The notes under the pieces: model-generated
Database searches by the model: none
Seen by the model: the letters and a program-made list of their open reading frames with translations, nothing else
What the model was told of the DNA's origin: nothing
Shown: positions 23,567 to 35,700 of the stretch, piece by piece
Layout of the letters: each line of letters begins with the position of its first letter
Numbering within the stretch: position 1 is the first letter of the stretch
Source: Meandrina meandrites
Taxonomy: Eukaryota > Cnidaria > Anthozoa > Scleractinia > Meandrinidae
Direction of reading: 5' to 3'
DNA length: 64,000 nt
Assembly: GCA_963693305.1 (NCBI GenBank)
Contig: OY855906.1
Location: 13,523,102 to 13,587,101 of the forward strand
Made by a program: the position numbers and the translations under genes

Positions 23567-24259
23567 ATATTTGCCCAAATGGTATGAATGATATGGATCC
23601 ATTTACAACGCTTATTGGTCTTTCAAATACAACCAGCTCATCAACTGGACATCCACCGACAACGTCGGCCAACAAAGAGGAAGGTGTGGATAGCTGTATC
23701 TAATAAAATGAGAATGGTCGAAATTTAACAGACAACCATAAATTACATGATGGCCTTATATATAATACTTGATCACTAGGACATGCATTCTCGTTTCATG
23801 AGGGCACATTCCTTTTGGCAAGCGCCATGAATCACGAACTATTTTTGGCCAAATTCATGACGCGCAATATATATAGTTAACCTTTTCGGAAATGCTGTTC
23901 AAAGTAACGTTTGAAATCCATTTTCTTTTCTAGATCTCAAGCTTTGGGAAAAAATTTTCATCGCATGCGTCGTCGTGGTGGCTATCATTGTAGTGCTTGT
24001 GTGGCGCTACTGCAAAAGGCGACGAGAGAAGATTAGCGACGAAGAGAGAACGCCGCTTATTAACGAAAAAGAAGACGCCGATGAACAACAAAAAGATAAC
24101 GAAGAAGAACAAGGCGACGATGACGATGGCGATGGCGATGACGAAGAAAAACGAAAAGAAGAAGAAAAACGACAGGAAGAAGAAGAAGAAGAAGAAGAAC
24201 AACAACAACAACAACAACAACAATCAAAACAAGATAAATGGAAGAAGGAAAAGCCTTAA
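23567..24259 (+). CDS. 3' part of a second type I membrane protein, paralogue-like to the MRH gene
   Basis: Two exons are supported: 23567-23683 (after CCACAG, before GTGTGG) and 23934-24259 (after TTTTCTAG). Only entry phase 1 keeps the first open. It reads ICPNGMNDMDPF, then a Ser/Thr/Pro-rich stalk. The second exon starts with Asp made across the junction, has a TM segment (IACVVVVAIIVVLVW), a basic stop-transfer patch, ERTPLINE and a long tail rich in Glu, Asp and Gln. The order (Cys-Asn-Gly, stalk, phase-1 intron, TM, [DE]xxxLI motif) copies the last two exons of the gene at 1213-9183. AATAAA lies at 24282-24287. I did not find the ectodomain exons upstream, so the gene may be longer, or decayed at its 5' end. 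The Glu/Gln run may be repeat expansion. Confidence 0.6.
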
Positions 24260-24281
24260 GTCACAAAGGCTGAAAACGATA

Positions 24282-24287
24282 AATAAA
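24282..24287 (+). terminator. polyadenylation signal
   Basis: AATAAA 23 bases after the stop of the membrane protein at 23567-24259. Confidence 0.55.
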
Positions 24288-24299
24288 CGTTGATGGTTT

Positions 24300-27200
24300 A
24301 ATTCGCTACTCAATTCTTGAGGCTTGAGTAACGAAAAATGAATTCAAATCGCTGAAGAGAAAACTTTAATGTGCAAGGATCTGCAAGGTTAAGAACAAGC
24401 AATCGACCTGTAAATGACAAACGCTCAAGCTTACGTGGTCCGTACTAGACCCTTTGCCCTTGGAAACGTCTGACTGTTTTGAGAGTATTTTAAAAGCACT
24501 CCTAACATCCGTTTCACTATAACTGTCATTATACCATCCCCACTGAGTCTAATTTTGTTTAAAGGATGTGAAAATTTGGCGTGTGCGGGGCCGGACAGTT
24601 TTCTCCAACCGTCTTACGTCAAACCGTCCAGTCCAATAGTCGGTCACCTCGTGGTATTGTTTTCGGTAGGATTAAGTCACCAAGACCCTAACTTAAGCGT
24701 ATGATGTCTTCGGCGCCACCCCGCGTGTGCCTTAACGTTTGTTGAGAAAACCTTTCTTCCGCAAAATTAAACCCAAACTGCATTGTAAAATTGAACCACG
24801 CTGTTTCTTTATAACTTATTTAACCACCGCGGAGCTTTAAATTATTTAAGCGTGCTTCTCTTTAAAACTGAAAATGTAGCATGTTGTTGATACCATTTTG
24901 TGTGTTCAAGCTGTCGAAAGATCTTTTTTCTTTGACTCGCTAAATAGAAGTCACTTTGCCCCCAAACTGAGTGCTGCCATTATAAACAAATAAAAAGTAA
25001 GGTCTACGCCTTTTTCTTTGTTAGTAAACTTCTTGGGACGTGGTCGAAGCGCAAAACGATACCTACGCCTCACGTTTTTCTCGACGCTTCTTTCGTACTT
25101 TCGTGACTTTAATTTCTTGCTTTATTTTTACAAATACGGTAATGATATTTTTATTACTTAAATAAAGTAAAGACTTTTTAAACATCCTGTTCGACATCAA
25201 ATGGATGGTCATTCTAGTAAAAATCCGATGAGTTGACAGAAACAAAATCAGGGCTTTTCCTTTTTCAATCACCACAATTTAAAGATATAAGCTTATTTTT
25301 AAAAACAAGGTTTACTTTTAGACACAATAATTATCGAAGTGAGGCATCTTTTGGGAAGAAGTGGGAAGCTTGTTCACAGGGAGCTGGGTTTTGAATTTCA
25401 CATTCTCGGGGGCGCTTTGTCGAGGATGGGAGCTTAATTGAGGAAGTTCTCTGTTCATAAAAAAGCACGCGAAGAAATATAATTCTCACAGGGGTTAAGT
25501 CGCGATACTGTTAACGGGTATTGATTTTTTCTTTAATTACGATTTTAGTCAAAACTTAACACAAGAAATGAAATATTCATTCCGTAGATAACGAAATATT
25601 CAAATGTACCCTATTTGATTTCTTTCGGTATATTTCGGTTGTGTTATTCTACCATTCAAACAATTATTAACTTAAATTGCCTGAGATAAGTTATAAAATA
25701 TCTTGATTTACAATCCCAATAAATTTAAAACATGCTTTAGAAAACTCCAGGGCCCCAGTAGCTCAAACCTATATCCGCTCTTTAAGCAACTGGCGATCTC
25801 CCAAGAAGATAACTTATACGCGTTTTGTCGGTTTTTTGTTTACGCAGTGGAATATCTTCTAATTACGGAAGTCCTTTCACACGAATTGGGAATGAATGCA
25901 ATCAGTAGTTCTCAATGTTACTGCGATAACGTTTTTTAGTCGCTTTATTAACAAGTTCCTTTTCATAGTTATCAATCATTTTCAAAGACTTCCACCACCG
26001 CGCATTGTAAAATCGCTACAAATTCAACAGATGGTGAACTCAGTGGGTATTCAACTTTTGAAATGAAAAAAAAAATTAACGCAGGGTTCTATGCCGAACA
26101 AAAATAAAACTGAAACCTGTTGTGATGCGCGTCATAATTAAGTTTTGTTTACAAATTTCTCCAAAACGAATTGCAGCTCAAATGAATCAAAAGAACCGAT
26201 AAAAAGCATATTCCTATCGAGACCGAGGCTTGTTCACAGAGAGAGGTTTAAATATTACAGACCACACAATCACCCAAGATACAAAGGTGAGGACTTACAA
26301 AGTAAGCTTGTTCGTCTAAAACCACCTTTAAGCTCATTGTTGAATTAGAGCTACATGTCCATACACTATTATTGGGTATCGTAATAGGGACACTTGCCTG
26401 TTGTTTAAAAGTAAGATTTTCTTATATTTAAGACTCCTTACACGAAGATAGAAAAAAAAATGGTAACTAAATATACAGAGTTTTTCATATGAACTTTTGC
26501 TTACCTTACAATTTGTTCACAAATGACTAGGGTCTATTATTATGGGGTAACTTATTTTCAAATGGAAGTATTCTGGTATTAAATCTGGCTCTGACGATGG
26601 AAAAAATATAAGAAGTATCAACAATTCTGAAAAATAAACTATGGATTAGTGGAAAACATATTGTAACTCGTGCAATTATTTTGTCGGTGAACCATCCTTT
26701 TTCTTTAAAGATGGTAAAAGCTACAAGCATAAATTAAGACATTATCAATTTTAATTGAAGATGAACATCTTAAATAAGACGAAAGTGAGCTTATTTTAAA
26801 ATGCTGGGCCTTCGTGAACTTAAATCCTCAGGATCTAAAATTTGGAATGACGCACAATTTTGTTTACTTTACGATACAATTCCATCTTAAGATTTTAAAT
26901 TATTCCTAGTTGATAAGATGTCGCGCCTCTTATTAAAAACAGCGTTTTCAAGTTCAAAAGGAATATCTTAATCTTATCGCGGAATTAAAACTGCACATTG
27001 CCTTGGTAGCATGAAAAGACCTCTCGAGAAACGAGTTAAAAATCTAGTTTCTCCAAATGAAAACGTTTTTTCGTATGGTGGCATGAAATTATCTTGCATT
27101 AAAATAACTAACATCTAAATTTAAGATATTTTTTGTCAATTTAGGATTTAGATTTCACGAATTGATATTACAGAGCAAGCTTGGGTCTGGCCAGTGTTCT

Positions 27201-27700
27201 TATTTTGTCCGACCGAACCAACATTGATGGGGTCGGGAGGGAGACAGGGGGCCTGAAAGTCCCAGTTCTCGTACCTTTTACTCCCGGCTTATGTCACTAT
27301 TCGTACTGATTCCCGCTTTTTTGTCCCATTTATATAGCAAAAATATTACGAAATGTTGCGAATTTTTTTATATATTTCTCCCGGCTCCCGCCACTTTAGG
27401 AATCCTGCTCCCACCCTCTTTTCTCCGGGTTGCCAAATTCCCCCAAAATTTCACACCGAAAACATCAAAACACATTTCACTTTTTCACTTTTAAGTTTAA
27501 AAACTCCAAAGATCCCATTAGACCACAACTCATCCAAATACCGGATTCAGTTAACGACGTCCCTAACCTGGCAAAACGCCTAGGGTTGCCTCCAATGGAC
27601 TAGCATCCCATTCTGAGAAAGGAGCAATACTCCCAGACATGCGTTAAGTACCGGCTTGTCGAGTAACCTCTCAAGGCTTCCGGGAGAATGTTTACTTCCA
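24300..27700. other. intergenic stretch, nothing recognised
   Basis: AT-rich sequence with only short ORFs, none with a domain or good splice context. The 27230-27480 part, with repeated CCCGGCT-type words, may be a decayed dispersed repeat. Confidence 0.4.
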
Positions 27701-27758
27701 TTGTTTACTTATGAATCGCTATTATTCTCACAGACCGTCAAGACTGTTAGCCAACAAA

Positions 27759-28844
27759 ATGGTATCCAACTGCACAGAAACCAATGCAACATTTCCCATA
27801 TACCTCACAGAGCCATTCGCTGTCATGATCTTCAGAATTGGCTTACAAATTGCCCTCGGCGTTTTGGGGGTCACTGGAAATATGATTGTCTGTTTCATGA
27901 TCATACGAAAGCCAAAAGTGCTTGGACCCACAAGCCAGTACCTCTTCAGTCTGGCGATTGCAGACATCGGTGTTCTGAGCCTCAACTTACCTATCGGCAT
28001 TCTAAAGCAAGGAGATCCCTTCAGATGGTCATTAGGGAAGGCGTTCTGTCTGTACGTTGCACCTGCGACAGAAACCTGTTTTGGCGCGGCCATATTTACC
28101 ATCACCTTGATCGCTTTTGAGAGATACTTGAACATTGCCCGAACGGAACTTCGCGCCCACCGGGCGCTGTCCCGGAATCGAAGACGCCTTGTCCTAGCCA
28201 TTCTGTGGGTTGTATCGTTTGTCGTGACCTCGGTGCCGTTATACATGTTTCAAGAATACGATTCATGCCACCAAATGTGTTACACTACTTGGTCACCGAA
28301 GGTGTTCCTGATCTACACTATAGTCCTCACTGCCTTGTTGTACGTTTTGCCACTTACCATCATAGCTTTCAGTTACATAAGCATCGCGAGGCTTGTCTCG
28401 AGAAGAACGAACACCTTTCAAGACGAAAGCTCCGGTCCTACAGATGGCCACAGTGTACCCCAATCTACAAGCGTCAGAACCATGCTGCGTCAAAAGAGAA
28501 AAACATACCGCATCCTCAAACCATTGGTGATTGTTTTTGCCGTGTCCATGTTTCCCTTGACTTTACTACGCTTGGTCTTGACGCAGTGGACCGATCTTCC
28601 CTTTCAAAGTTACTACACCGTTCTGCTCACACTCATGGTGATATTTACTGCGATCAATTCGGCAGCAGACCCGATAGTTTACTGTGTTGTCAACAAGGAG
28701 TTTCGCAAGCAAGTCAAGTGGCTTTTAGGCTGTAGTTTTCTGCAAAGGCTCAACACATTTCGCCGCAATATCACTCTTACAAGTATGGGAACAGGACGTT
28801 ACACAGTTTCCATGGAACAGACAACACAAGACACCCGCCTGTAG
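27759..28844 (+). CDS. class A GPCR, neuropeptide-receptor-like, 361 aa, intronless coding region
   Basis: I chose the ATG at 27759 over 27711 because an acceptor-like CTCACAG ends at 27733, between the two, and suggests a 5' UTR intron. The N-terminus has glycosylation sites NCT (4) and NAT (9). Class A marks are clear: GVTGN in TM1 (N41), LAIAD in TM2, a Cys at the top of TM3, ERY at the end of TM3, Trp in TM4, Cys in the second extracellular loop, FPLTLLR in TM6 without the CWxP Trp, and DPIVY in TM7. The third intracellular loop is basic and moderately long. Overall it looks like a peptide receptor (NPY/NPFF/galanin-like grade), but the ligand cannot be read from sequence. Confidence 0.88.
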   Translation: MVSNCTETNATFPIYLTEPFAVMIFRIGLQIALGVLGVTGNMIVCFMIIRKPKVLGPTSQYLFSLAIADIGVLSLNLPIGILKQGDPFRWSLGKAFCLYVAPATETCFGAAIFTITLIAFERYLNIARTELRAHRALSRNRRRLVLAILWVVSFVVTSVPLYMFQEYDSCHQMCYTTWSPKVFLIYTIVLTALLYVLPLTIIAFSYISIARLVSRRTNTFQDESSGPTDGHSVPQSTSVRTMLRQKRKTYRILKPLVIVFAVSMFPLTLLRLVLTQWTDLPFQSYYTVLLTLMVIFTAINSAADPIVYCVVNKEFRKQVKWLLGCSFLQRLNTFRRNITLTSMGTGRYTVSMEQTTQDTRL

Positions 28845-28884
28845 ACAACAACAACAACACTTCTTTTATCTACACACGGTGAAA

Positions 28885-28890
28885 ATTAAA
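28885..28890 (+). terminator. possible polyadenylation signal (ATTAAA)
   Basis: A variant hexamer 41 bases after the GPCR stop. No AATAAA lies nearby. Confidence 0.35.
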
Positions 28891-29025
28891 GCTTGTAAGA
28901 CCTATGGGGCCGTGTTGCAATACTAAGTCCATTAAAAATAGACATGGTAGATAGCCAACGAGGCGCCCAGCGCCGAGTTAGCTGTAACTATCTCATATCC
29001 AGAGCAGCGCAGCGCAGAGCAGAGC

Positions 29026-29174
29026 AGACGAGACGAGACGAGACGAGACGAGACGAGACGAGACGAGACGAGACGAGACGAGACGAGACGAGACGAGACG
29101 AGACGAGAAGAGACGAGAAGAGAAGAGAAGAGAAGAGAAGAGAAGAGAAGAGAAGAGAAGAGAAGAGAAGAGAA
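29026..29174 (+). repeat. pentanucleotide microsatellite (GAGAC)n then (GAGAA)n
   Basis: About 16 units of GAGAC pass into units of GAGAA. The five-base period gives open frames on both strands, which are artefacts. Confidence 0.96.
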
Positions 29175-32100
29175 CACTTTCACATAAAACAGCACAACAC
29201 AACATGACTGATGATGTTTCATTACATAAAATGAAGATAATATTAGGAAAAACGTTATAAACTAAATTATATGACCCATGAAGTTTTATTTCGAAAGTCG
29301 AGGGAGCTTGTTTGTGTAAATCTGGTGGCAGTATACGTCTATGTTACAAAGCACTGTTCTTACAACACATGACAACTTGACCAGCTGTAAGAGTGTGTGG
29401 ACTCAGACTACAAGCATCAGTGTGCTACTGTTGCGCCAAAGATTCAGGTTCGACTGCAGAAATGCATATTAAGGGTAATTAAGGGTTTTAAAAGGTAATT
29501 AAGGGTATATTAATTTCATATCAACATTATTACACAAGTTTCGAGTTATTCTTAATAAAAATAAAGATAATAGCGACACACCGCCGGGAACACTAAATGA
29601 CACTCCCAAATTTACATGCTACACATGTGTAAGCCTCCCTAGTATTAGAATTTATATACATCGAACCTTACTAAATGTATTCTCATAGGGAATATACGTG
29701 GAATATATCATGCAAAAACATCAAGGATTTTTATGGTGAATTTGAACCAAAAATTGAGCCCAAAGTTTTCAAGTTCTTATTTCCGGTTTATTACCTTTGG
29801 AAGTGTTGATCTACCCCTTGTGATGTATTATTTTGAAATTTCCTGCGATTTGAAAGGCATTCGGCTGCAATCACAAAAAACTAACTTAACAGTACCGCTT
29901 AAAAGTAAGCCACCGCCCTCCCGTCTCGTGAGACCCGATTCGCGTTCATGTTGCGACGTCTACTACTTGTAAATTCCAAATTGCCATTACACATTAATTG
30001 GCGTTTCATCTTCGATTTACCCGAGCAAGATCGTTTACTACATCATCAATTTAATGGGTATTTTCGCGTTACACTGTACGTGTACCTGCTGTCTTTGTTT
30101 CAAAAGCGGGTCTGGTGCAAAATCTTTCGTATGAAAAATGCGAAGTAATATTTGCATTTCACGCCCGTAGCCAGGATTTTGCATGGGGAGGTGCGCATGA
30201 GCGCCGCAGGCGCGAGAACGTAGGGAGGTGTGGGGGTATTCTCCCCCAGGAAATTTTGAAAAAGCAGGTCATCTTAGACAGCATTTCGTGCGTTTTGAAG
30301 ACAGTTTGTTGAGAAACAAGGCAGGTAAAAGTGACGGACAATTAGGTAGAATGTATCATTGAAATTAACATAGAATCCCACAATTTGGTCCAAAATATAC
30401 CACACGAATCTACAAATGGTGGACCTTCAACCAAATGGACCATATTGAATGTAAATACTCGAAGCACAGAAATACCATTTCCCATTATTTATTTGTTTAT
30501 TTATTTTGATAGGTTTTTTATAACAATAAGCGGACTTCCAAGGCTCGTGGGGGGGGGGGGGGGGGGGTGCATTTTTCACTATTAAAGTCGAATCCATGTT
30601 TATTTGAAAGATTTGTGACACCTCATGTTGAAGTTAAGGAAAAGGAAGGTTCCGAAAGGGTCTATGAAGTTTTCATTAATTATTCTAAGTTTTACTTTTC
30701 TGAATGGAGACTGCTTGCAGTAAGTTACACAAGCTTATCGACCGTCCCAAAATTATTATTAACTCAAGTAAACTAAGTGACTATAGCACAACAAACCAAT
30801 CAGAACCTGAGTTATAATCAGATAAATGGGGAGAGCACTGACGGGAAAGGTCACATGAACCAAATGGTGATTGCTGTTTGCTTTGGAATCTGATTGGCCA
30901 AAAACGTATTCAGGGTATTCAGTCACTTCCGGAGCTCAGCACACGTAAAACTGAAAGCAACTACATTTCCATTTTTTAACATGCAGATTAACACTCAAAA
31001 CTCAGTCAAACTGCTTTTCTTGATACGTTGTGAAATTTGAATAGAACCCCATTCATGATCAGCTTGGCTAAACATAGCAGTTTTCTACACTGGGTGACAT
31101 ACATGTACGTCCAGAGTGGGCCAAATATTAAAGTGTCAACAATATCCGAAATCAACCACTGTACTCCCTTTTCGTTTTACGTTTTAAACCCATTTCTTCT
31201 TATTCGTTGATTTATAAAGTCACCGATCAATAACGTTTTAATGGTGCATCATACATTAACATCTGGCTTATACTATTCAAGTTTTTAATAAAGGCCAATC
31301 ACTGTAGGGCTAAAGGGTTAAGGTGTATCTTCTGTTTTTGTTGGGTGAAATTTAGCAGTAAGCTGTGAAGGTTGAAAAATCAGAATTTTCTTCTGGCACC
31401 CTACGGCATTTTGTGTGCAATGTAGTGGCTTATAAGCAGCCAGAGCAGCAGTATTAACATGTACAATTTTTTAATATTCATGTAAATACATGCATGCTTT
31501 AATTACTCTTAAAACAAAGATTGTTGTTGTTGGAGGGGCTTGGGGAGGGGTGGGATTATAAGCAGAATAAAAAACGTTTTGAAATGAGCCACAGCAGTGT
31601 TGATCGAAGGACGTTTTTAATTTACTAGTTTTTAATTAAGCTTTAAAACCTCGTAATAAATCAAAAACTAGATGGGAAACATGAAGGGGGGGGGGGGGGG
31701 GGGGGGCTACATGTATAACCGGATGTATTTTTTTGTTTACAGGATGGGTTTATGGCTGGGGGTGGGGGGAGGGGAGGCTAATAAGTGGCAGTTTACGGTA
31801 CACTTGCATTTCCAACAAGTATGTTATGGCTCAAACTGTAAGTCCCCAGGAAAACCATTTCAACTTAAAATGAATGAAATCAATAAATAAAATAAACAAA
31901 TAACAAAAAGATGTTTAGAAATTATAAATCATTATTTCATCTGTGTATTACCAGTTCCAAACAGTGTTATCATTACATGTGTTTTCACATGTAATCTACA
32001 CAGTAACCACCCCTTTGACCACTGGCAAAGAAGAAACTGATGGTAATGAATCTACCCAGTGGCCTTTATATTCAAACCTTCCAGATTGAACTGGAATATT

Positions 32101-32733
32101 TAGATCTGTTTGTTTATAGTGTATGTAGAGGAACGAAAAACTGAAGATCTCTGAAAAAAAATTGTAGGCAAGCAAACTCAAATCACATGCATGAATGCAC
32201 CTGTCTGTAAAGAAATACTGATGCTGAAATGGTCACACAACAAACTTGTAAAAGTGTACTGCAAGGTACATGTACATGTACATGTACCAGGTTCACAGCC
32301 AGAGCACAGTGATAAGAGGCCTATGTTGTGACAATATAATCATACCTGAATCATGTCTTACACTATGTGTAGATTGCATCCTGGTCGTTAACTACAAAAT
32401 TATACAGCTACATTGTACACATGTATGTATACATATTACATTTTTTTCATGTGTATTATTATATCTACATTGTATTGCATATAACATGATTTTGCATAAT
32501 ACAGAGTACGAAATTCTTTATCATTCTTCACATTACAACATACACTGTATTTTATGTGTGATGCCTCTAAAATATATTTTTGCTTGAAATTGAAAAACAA
32601 TGTATCTGTTTAACACAAAATCCCTCCTAGAAAGTTGATACTACATTACCGGTAATTATACATGTACATGAAAAGAACATTACTCTCAAAAAACATATAA
32701 AATTATTCAGTCATATAGCATGTAAATCTGTCA
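29175..32733. other. intergenic stretch with simple repeats
   Basis: No gene recognised. It holds poly-G tracts at 30550-30567 and 31687-31706, a GC-rich dispersed-repeat-like block at about 30160-30310, and the start of a zone rich in TACATGTA words. Confidence 0.45.
30160..30310 (+). repeat. dispersed repeat fragment
   Basis: GC-rich block CGCCCGTAGCCAGGATTTTGC...GGTATTCTCCCCCAGGAAATTTTGA stands out from AT-rich flanks. It resembles old high-copy repeats common in invertebrate genomes. I infer this from style only and see no second copy in the window. Confidence 0.4.
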
Positions 32734-35700
32734 TCACAATTTGCAGTGAACTTCATTTACACTAAACATGTTCACTACACAATCGGAACTAACAGTGGCA
32801 CACAAAGTGTAATCCTTGTTCCACACCAATCCTTCAATGGATCCAGCATGCATTTTTCTGCACCCAAGTCGCTCACCACTCAAGCAATCCCAGAGAACCA
32901 AGCGGCCATTCTGCGTCGAGCAAAGACACCAGTTTTTAACAGGATTAAGACTCAGATATGTCAGTGTGTACCAGCCATGGATGTCTTTCGTGTCAAGAAG
33001 ATACTTCATTTGGAATGTTACTCCATCTCGTAAGTGAACAGTCCTGTCATCAGCACAGGTGGCCAGTAACAGTTGACCATTGGCCATTTCCTTCCAGTCT
33101 ACTGACGTCACAGCAGTAGTGTGACCAGTCAGTGTTTCAAGTTTCTCCCCTAAAGAACGTAATTACAATAATTTGGAATTCACCATTGATTGGTCATCAT
33201 TTTATATTTCCAACAACCACTGTTTAGTTAGATAGCCTGCACTACAGAGGACCCAAGAACTGTGGGTAAATTTGGGAAACAGCTCATTATGGCTTTAAGA
33301 CACGAGAATCAACGCCTCTAGCCAGTGAAAAATAATTATGACTGTAACCACTGTTAGGCTTTTAGTAGTTCTACCTCAGGATTAGATAGAATGAAGACTT
33401 GGTGTACATGTATGTATACACCTTATTGAAGAATCCTTGACCCATGAAAAACATAAACCATGACAATGGGACCCAAATGTTTACTGGGAAATTTGTTAAA
33501 AATAATCGTTGTCTGTGATACATGTAGAATAAACATAATTATAAGACAGGTTGCTTAAATCCTGCTCTTAAGGCTCTCAGAGAAAGAAAATACCTTGATT
33601 ATCAATAAAAGGAATGTTACTAAGCTTATCAATGATGTCTACCCAGAATACCATTGGGTCATATTGCTCATGGTTTATGCTTTCACATGGTCAACATTTC
33701 TTCAATTAGGTGTACATGTATGTGTTGTGTTTCAATTTTATCCTTGGTTCAAATTAAATTTTCTTTTGTTTTAAACTCATTATCATGCATTACCATACCC
33801 AAAAACAAAGGAAAATAAAATTTGAACCAACTTGGATAAAATTGAACCACAACATATGTACAGCTGATTACAATTGTACATGTAAAGATCTGACAACTTC
33901 AATACCCCTGGTATCAAGTAGTAATCGTAATGCTGTATGAATAATACTTGATTAAATGCACGGTACAAGTAATTACAAACCAGTTTGCACCGATGCATGG
34001 AAATGATCTTTAAAGGTACATGTACATACCTTTAAATTAATCATCCCAAATTAGGCATCAATTAATCAATCAATCAAAAGAAACTACAGGGTTAATGTAT
34101 TGTCCACTGACTGTGGTAGTACATGTACTCTTCCCAGTAATGTTGACTGTAATACCCAACGGTGTTTGAACATGCATTGTATGGTACATGTATGTTTGGT
34201 TGTACCCGGTGACCAACTTTTTTCATGACATGAGTTGCCGGTTTATGTGGCAAAAAGCATTTGTTTGCTGACAAACTATACATGTTGGGGGAGCGGGGAT
34301 GGCGCAGTGGGGAGAGCACTCGCCTCCCACCAATGTGGCCCGGGTTCGATTCCCGGACCCGGCGTCATATGTGGGTTGAGTTTGTTGTTGGTTCTCGTCC
34401 TCGCTCCGATGGTTTTTCTCCGGGTTCTCCGGTTTTCCTCCCTCCGCAAAAATCAACACTGCTAAATTCCAATTTGATCGGGAACAGTGGATGAAGAGCC
34501 ACTCTGTGGAAGTGCCACTGCAAATTCCCATTTATTTATTTATATTTTATTTATTTATTTTATTTACATGTGACATCGGCATGAGTAGCAGTTGCAAGCT
34601 AAAACTGCTGAAACTGAATGAAAGTTTAGTCAAATAAGTACAAATAAGAAAGTTTGAATGATCACAACACGTTTTGATAGCACTGATGACAGATTCTTTA
34701 CTTACACAACGAGAAAGACTACACAAATAGTTGTGTCGCTTGAAGGAAACTTGATTGGTTTTCATCAGTTACGCTACAATGTACCAAGCCTTGTCATGTA
34801 AAAATAGTTGATTACAGGTAAAAACAAGATGAACCATGTGATGCATGTTAAAACACTATAAACACAGTGAAAAAATGTTGGGTGTCGCGGTCTGTTGGGG
34901 AGAGTACAGCAGCCACTGATACAGTTGTACACATACCGTAAACACCCGCTGATAAGCCGCACCCTGAATTTAGCAACTTAAATTTTGGAAAAAAAACTTT
35001 TTTTAAAGAGTCTTCAGAAGTCTTCTTCATCGAATGTAACTCACTATGGCAATGAAACGGAATTGAACAGATCAAAGTCTTACCCTCAATTTTAGCATTT
35101 CAATACATGTATAATGAGCATCATTTCCTTTAACTTTGACATATGATTGATCTTTTTCTGGTACTTGTTGACAGGTATTTCTTCATTCAACACTTTTTTC
35201 CACAGATTTTTGCGAACAAGAAAGCTAGTTTTCGTTTGTCGAACGTTCGTAGCTTAGTAACCAGGCATTAGATCGAACACGCTGGGAGTAGGCCAAGAGC
35301 GATGTTTGTTTCTGTTTACTCAGGTTTCAAGATGGAGGGAGATTCTGCTGTTTGTGGCTATCGTAACGCACAAATAAATAGATTTGAGAGCCAACTGTTG
35401 GAGATAAACTTGTTGCACAAAGAGAGTTTTGTAATCAATTTGTCATCGAAGTGCTAAACGGAAAAGTTCGACCACACAAATCCTCAAGAATAACGTGCAA
35501 TTTTCTCACTCGTGGAGGCTGGGCCGATCGATTACTGTTGAAGTTTATTACAGGCCGCCGTCGACACTGCAAACAGCTTTGTGGGGGAATAGAAATTTTG
35601 TGCTGTGACGTTTTCCTGTTCTAGAAAAGCGGCCATAAACCGTTTAAAGGATTTGCTAACGAAGGCTTTTATAAAAGTGTCAATTCACTGAAATGTACGG

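Noticed and set aside
27656..28735. Other-frame ORFs of 150-176 codons overlapping the GPCR at 27759
   Set aside because: They are shadows of the strongly supported 7TM frame and show no domain.
28932..29222. ORFs rich in RRDET/RREEK or SSRLV
   Set aside because: Generated by the GAGAC/GAGAA microsatellite.
34294..34365. A tRNA gene
   Set aside because: Box A and B are present but the ends do not pair as an acceptor stem, and a SINE body follows.
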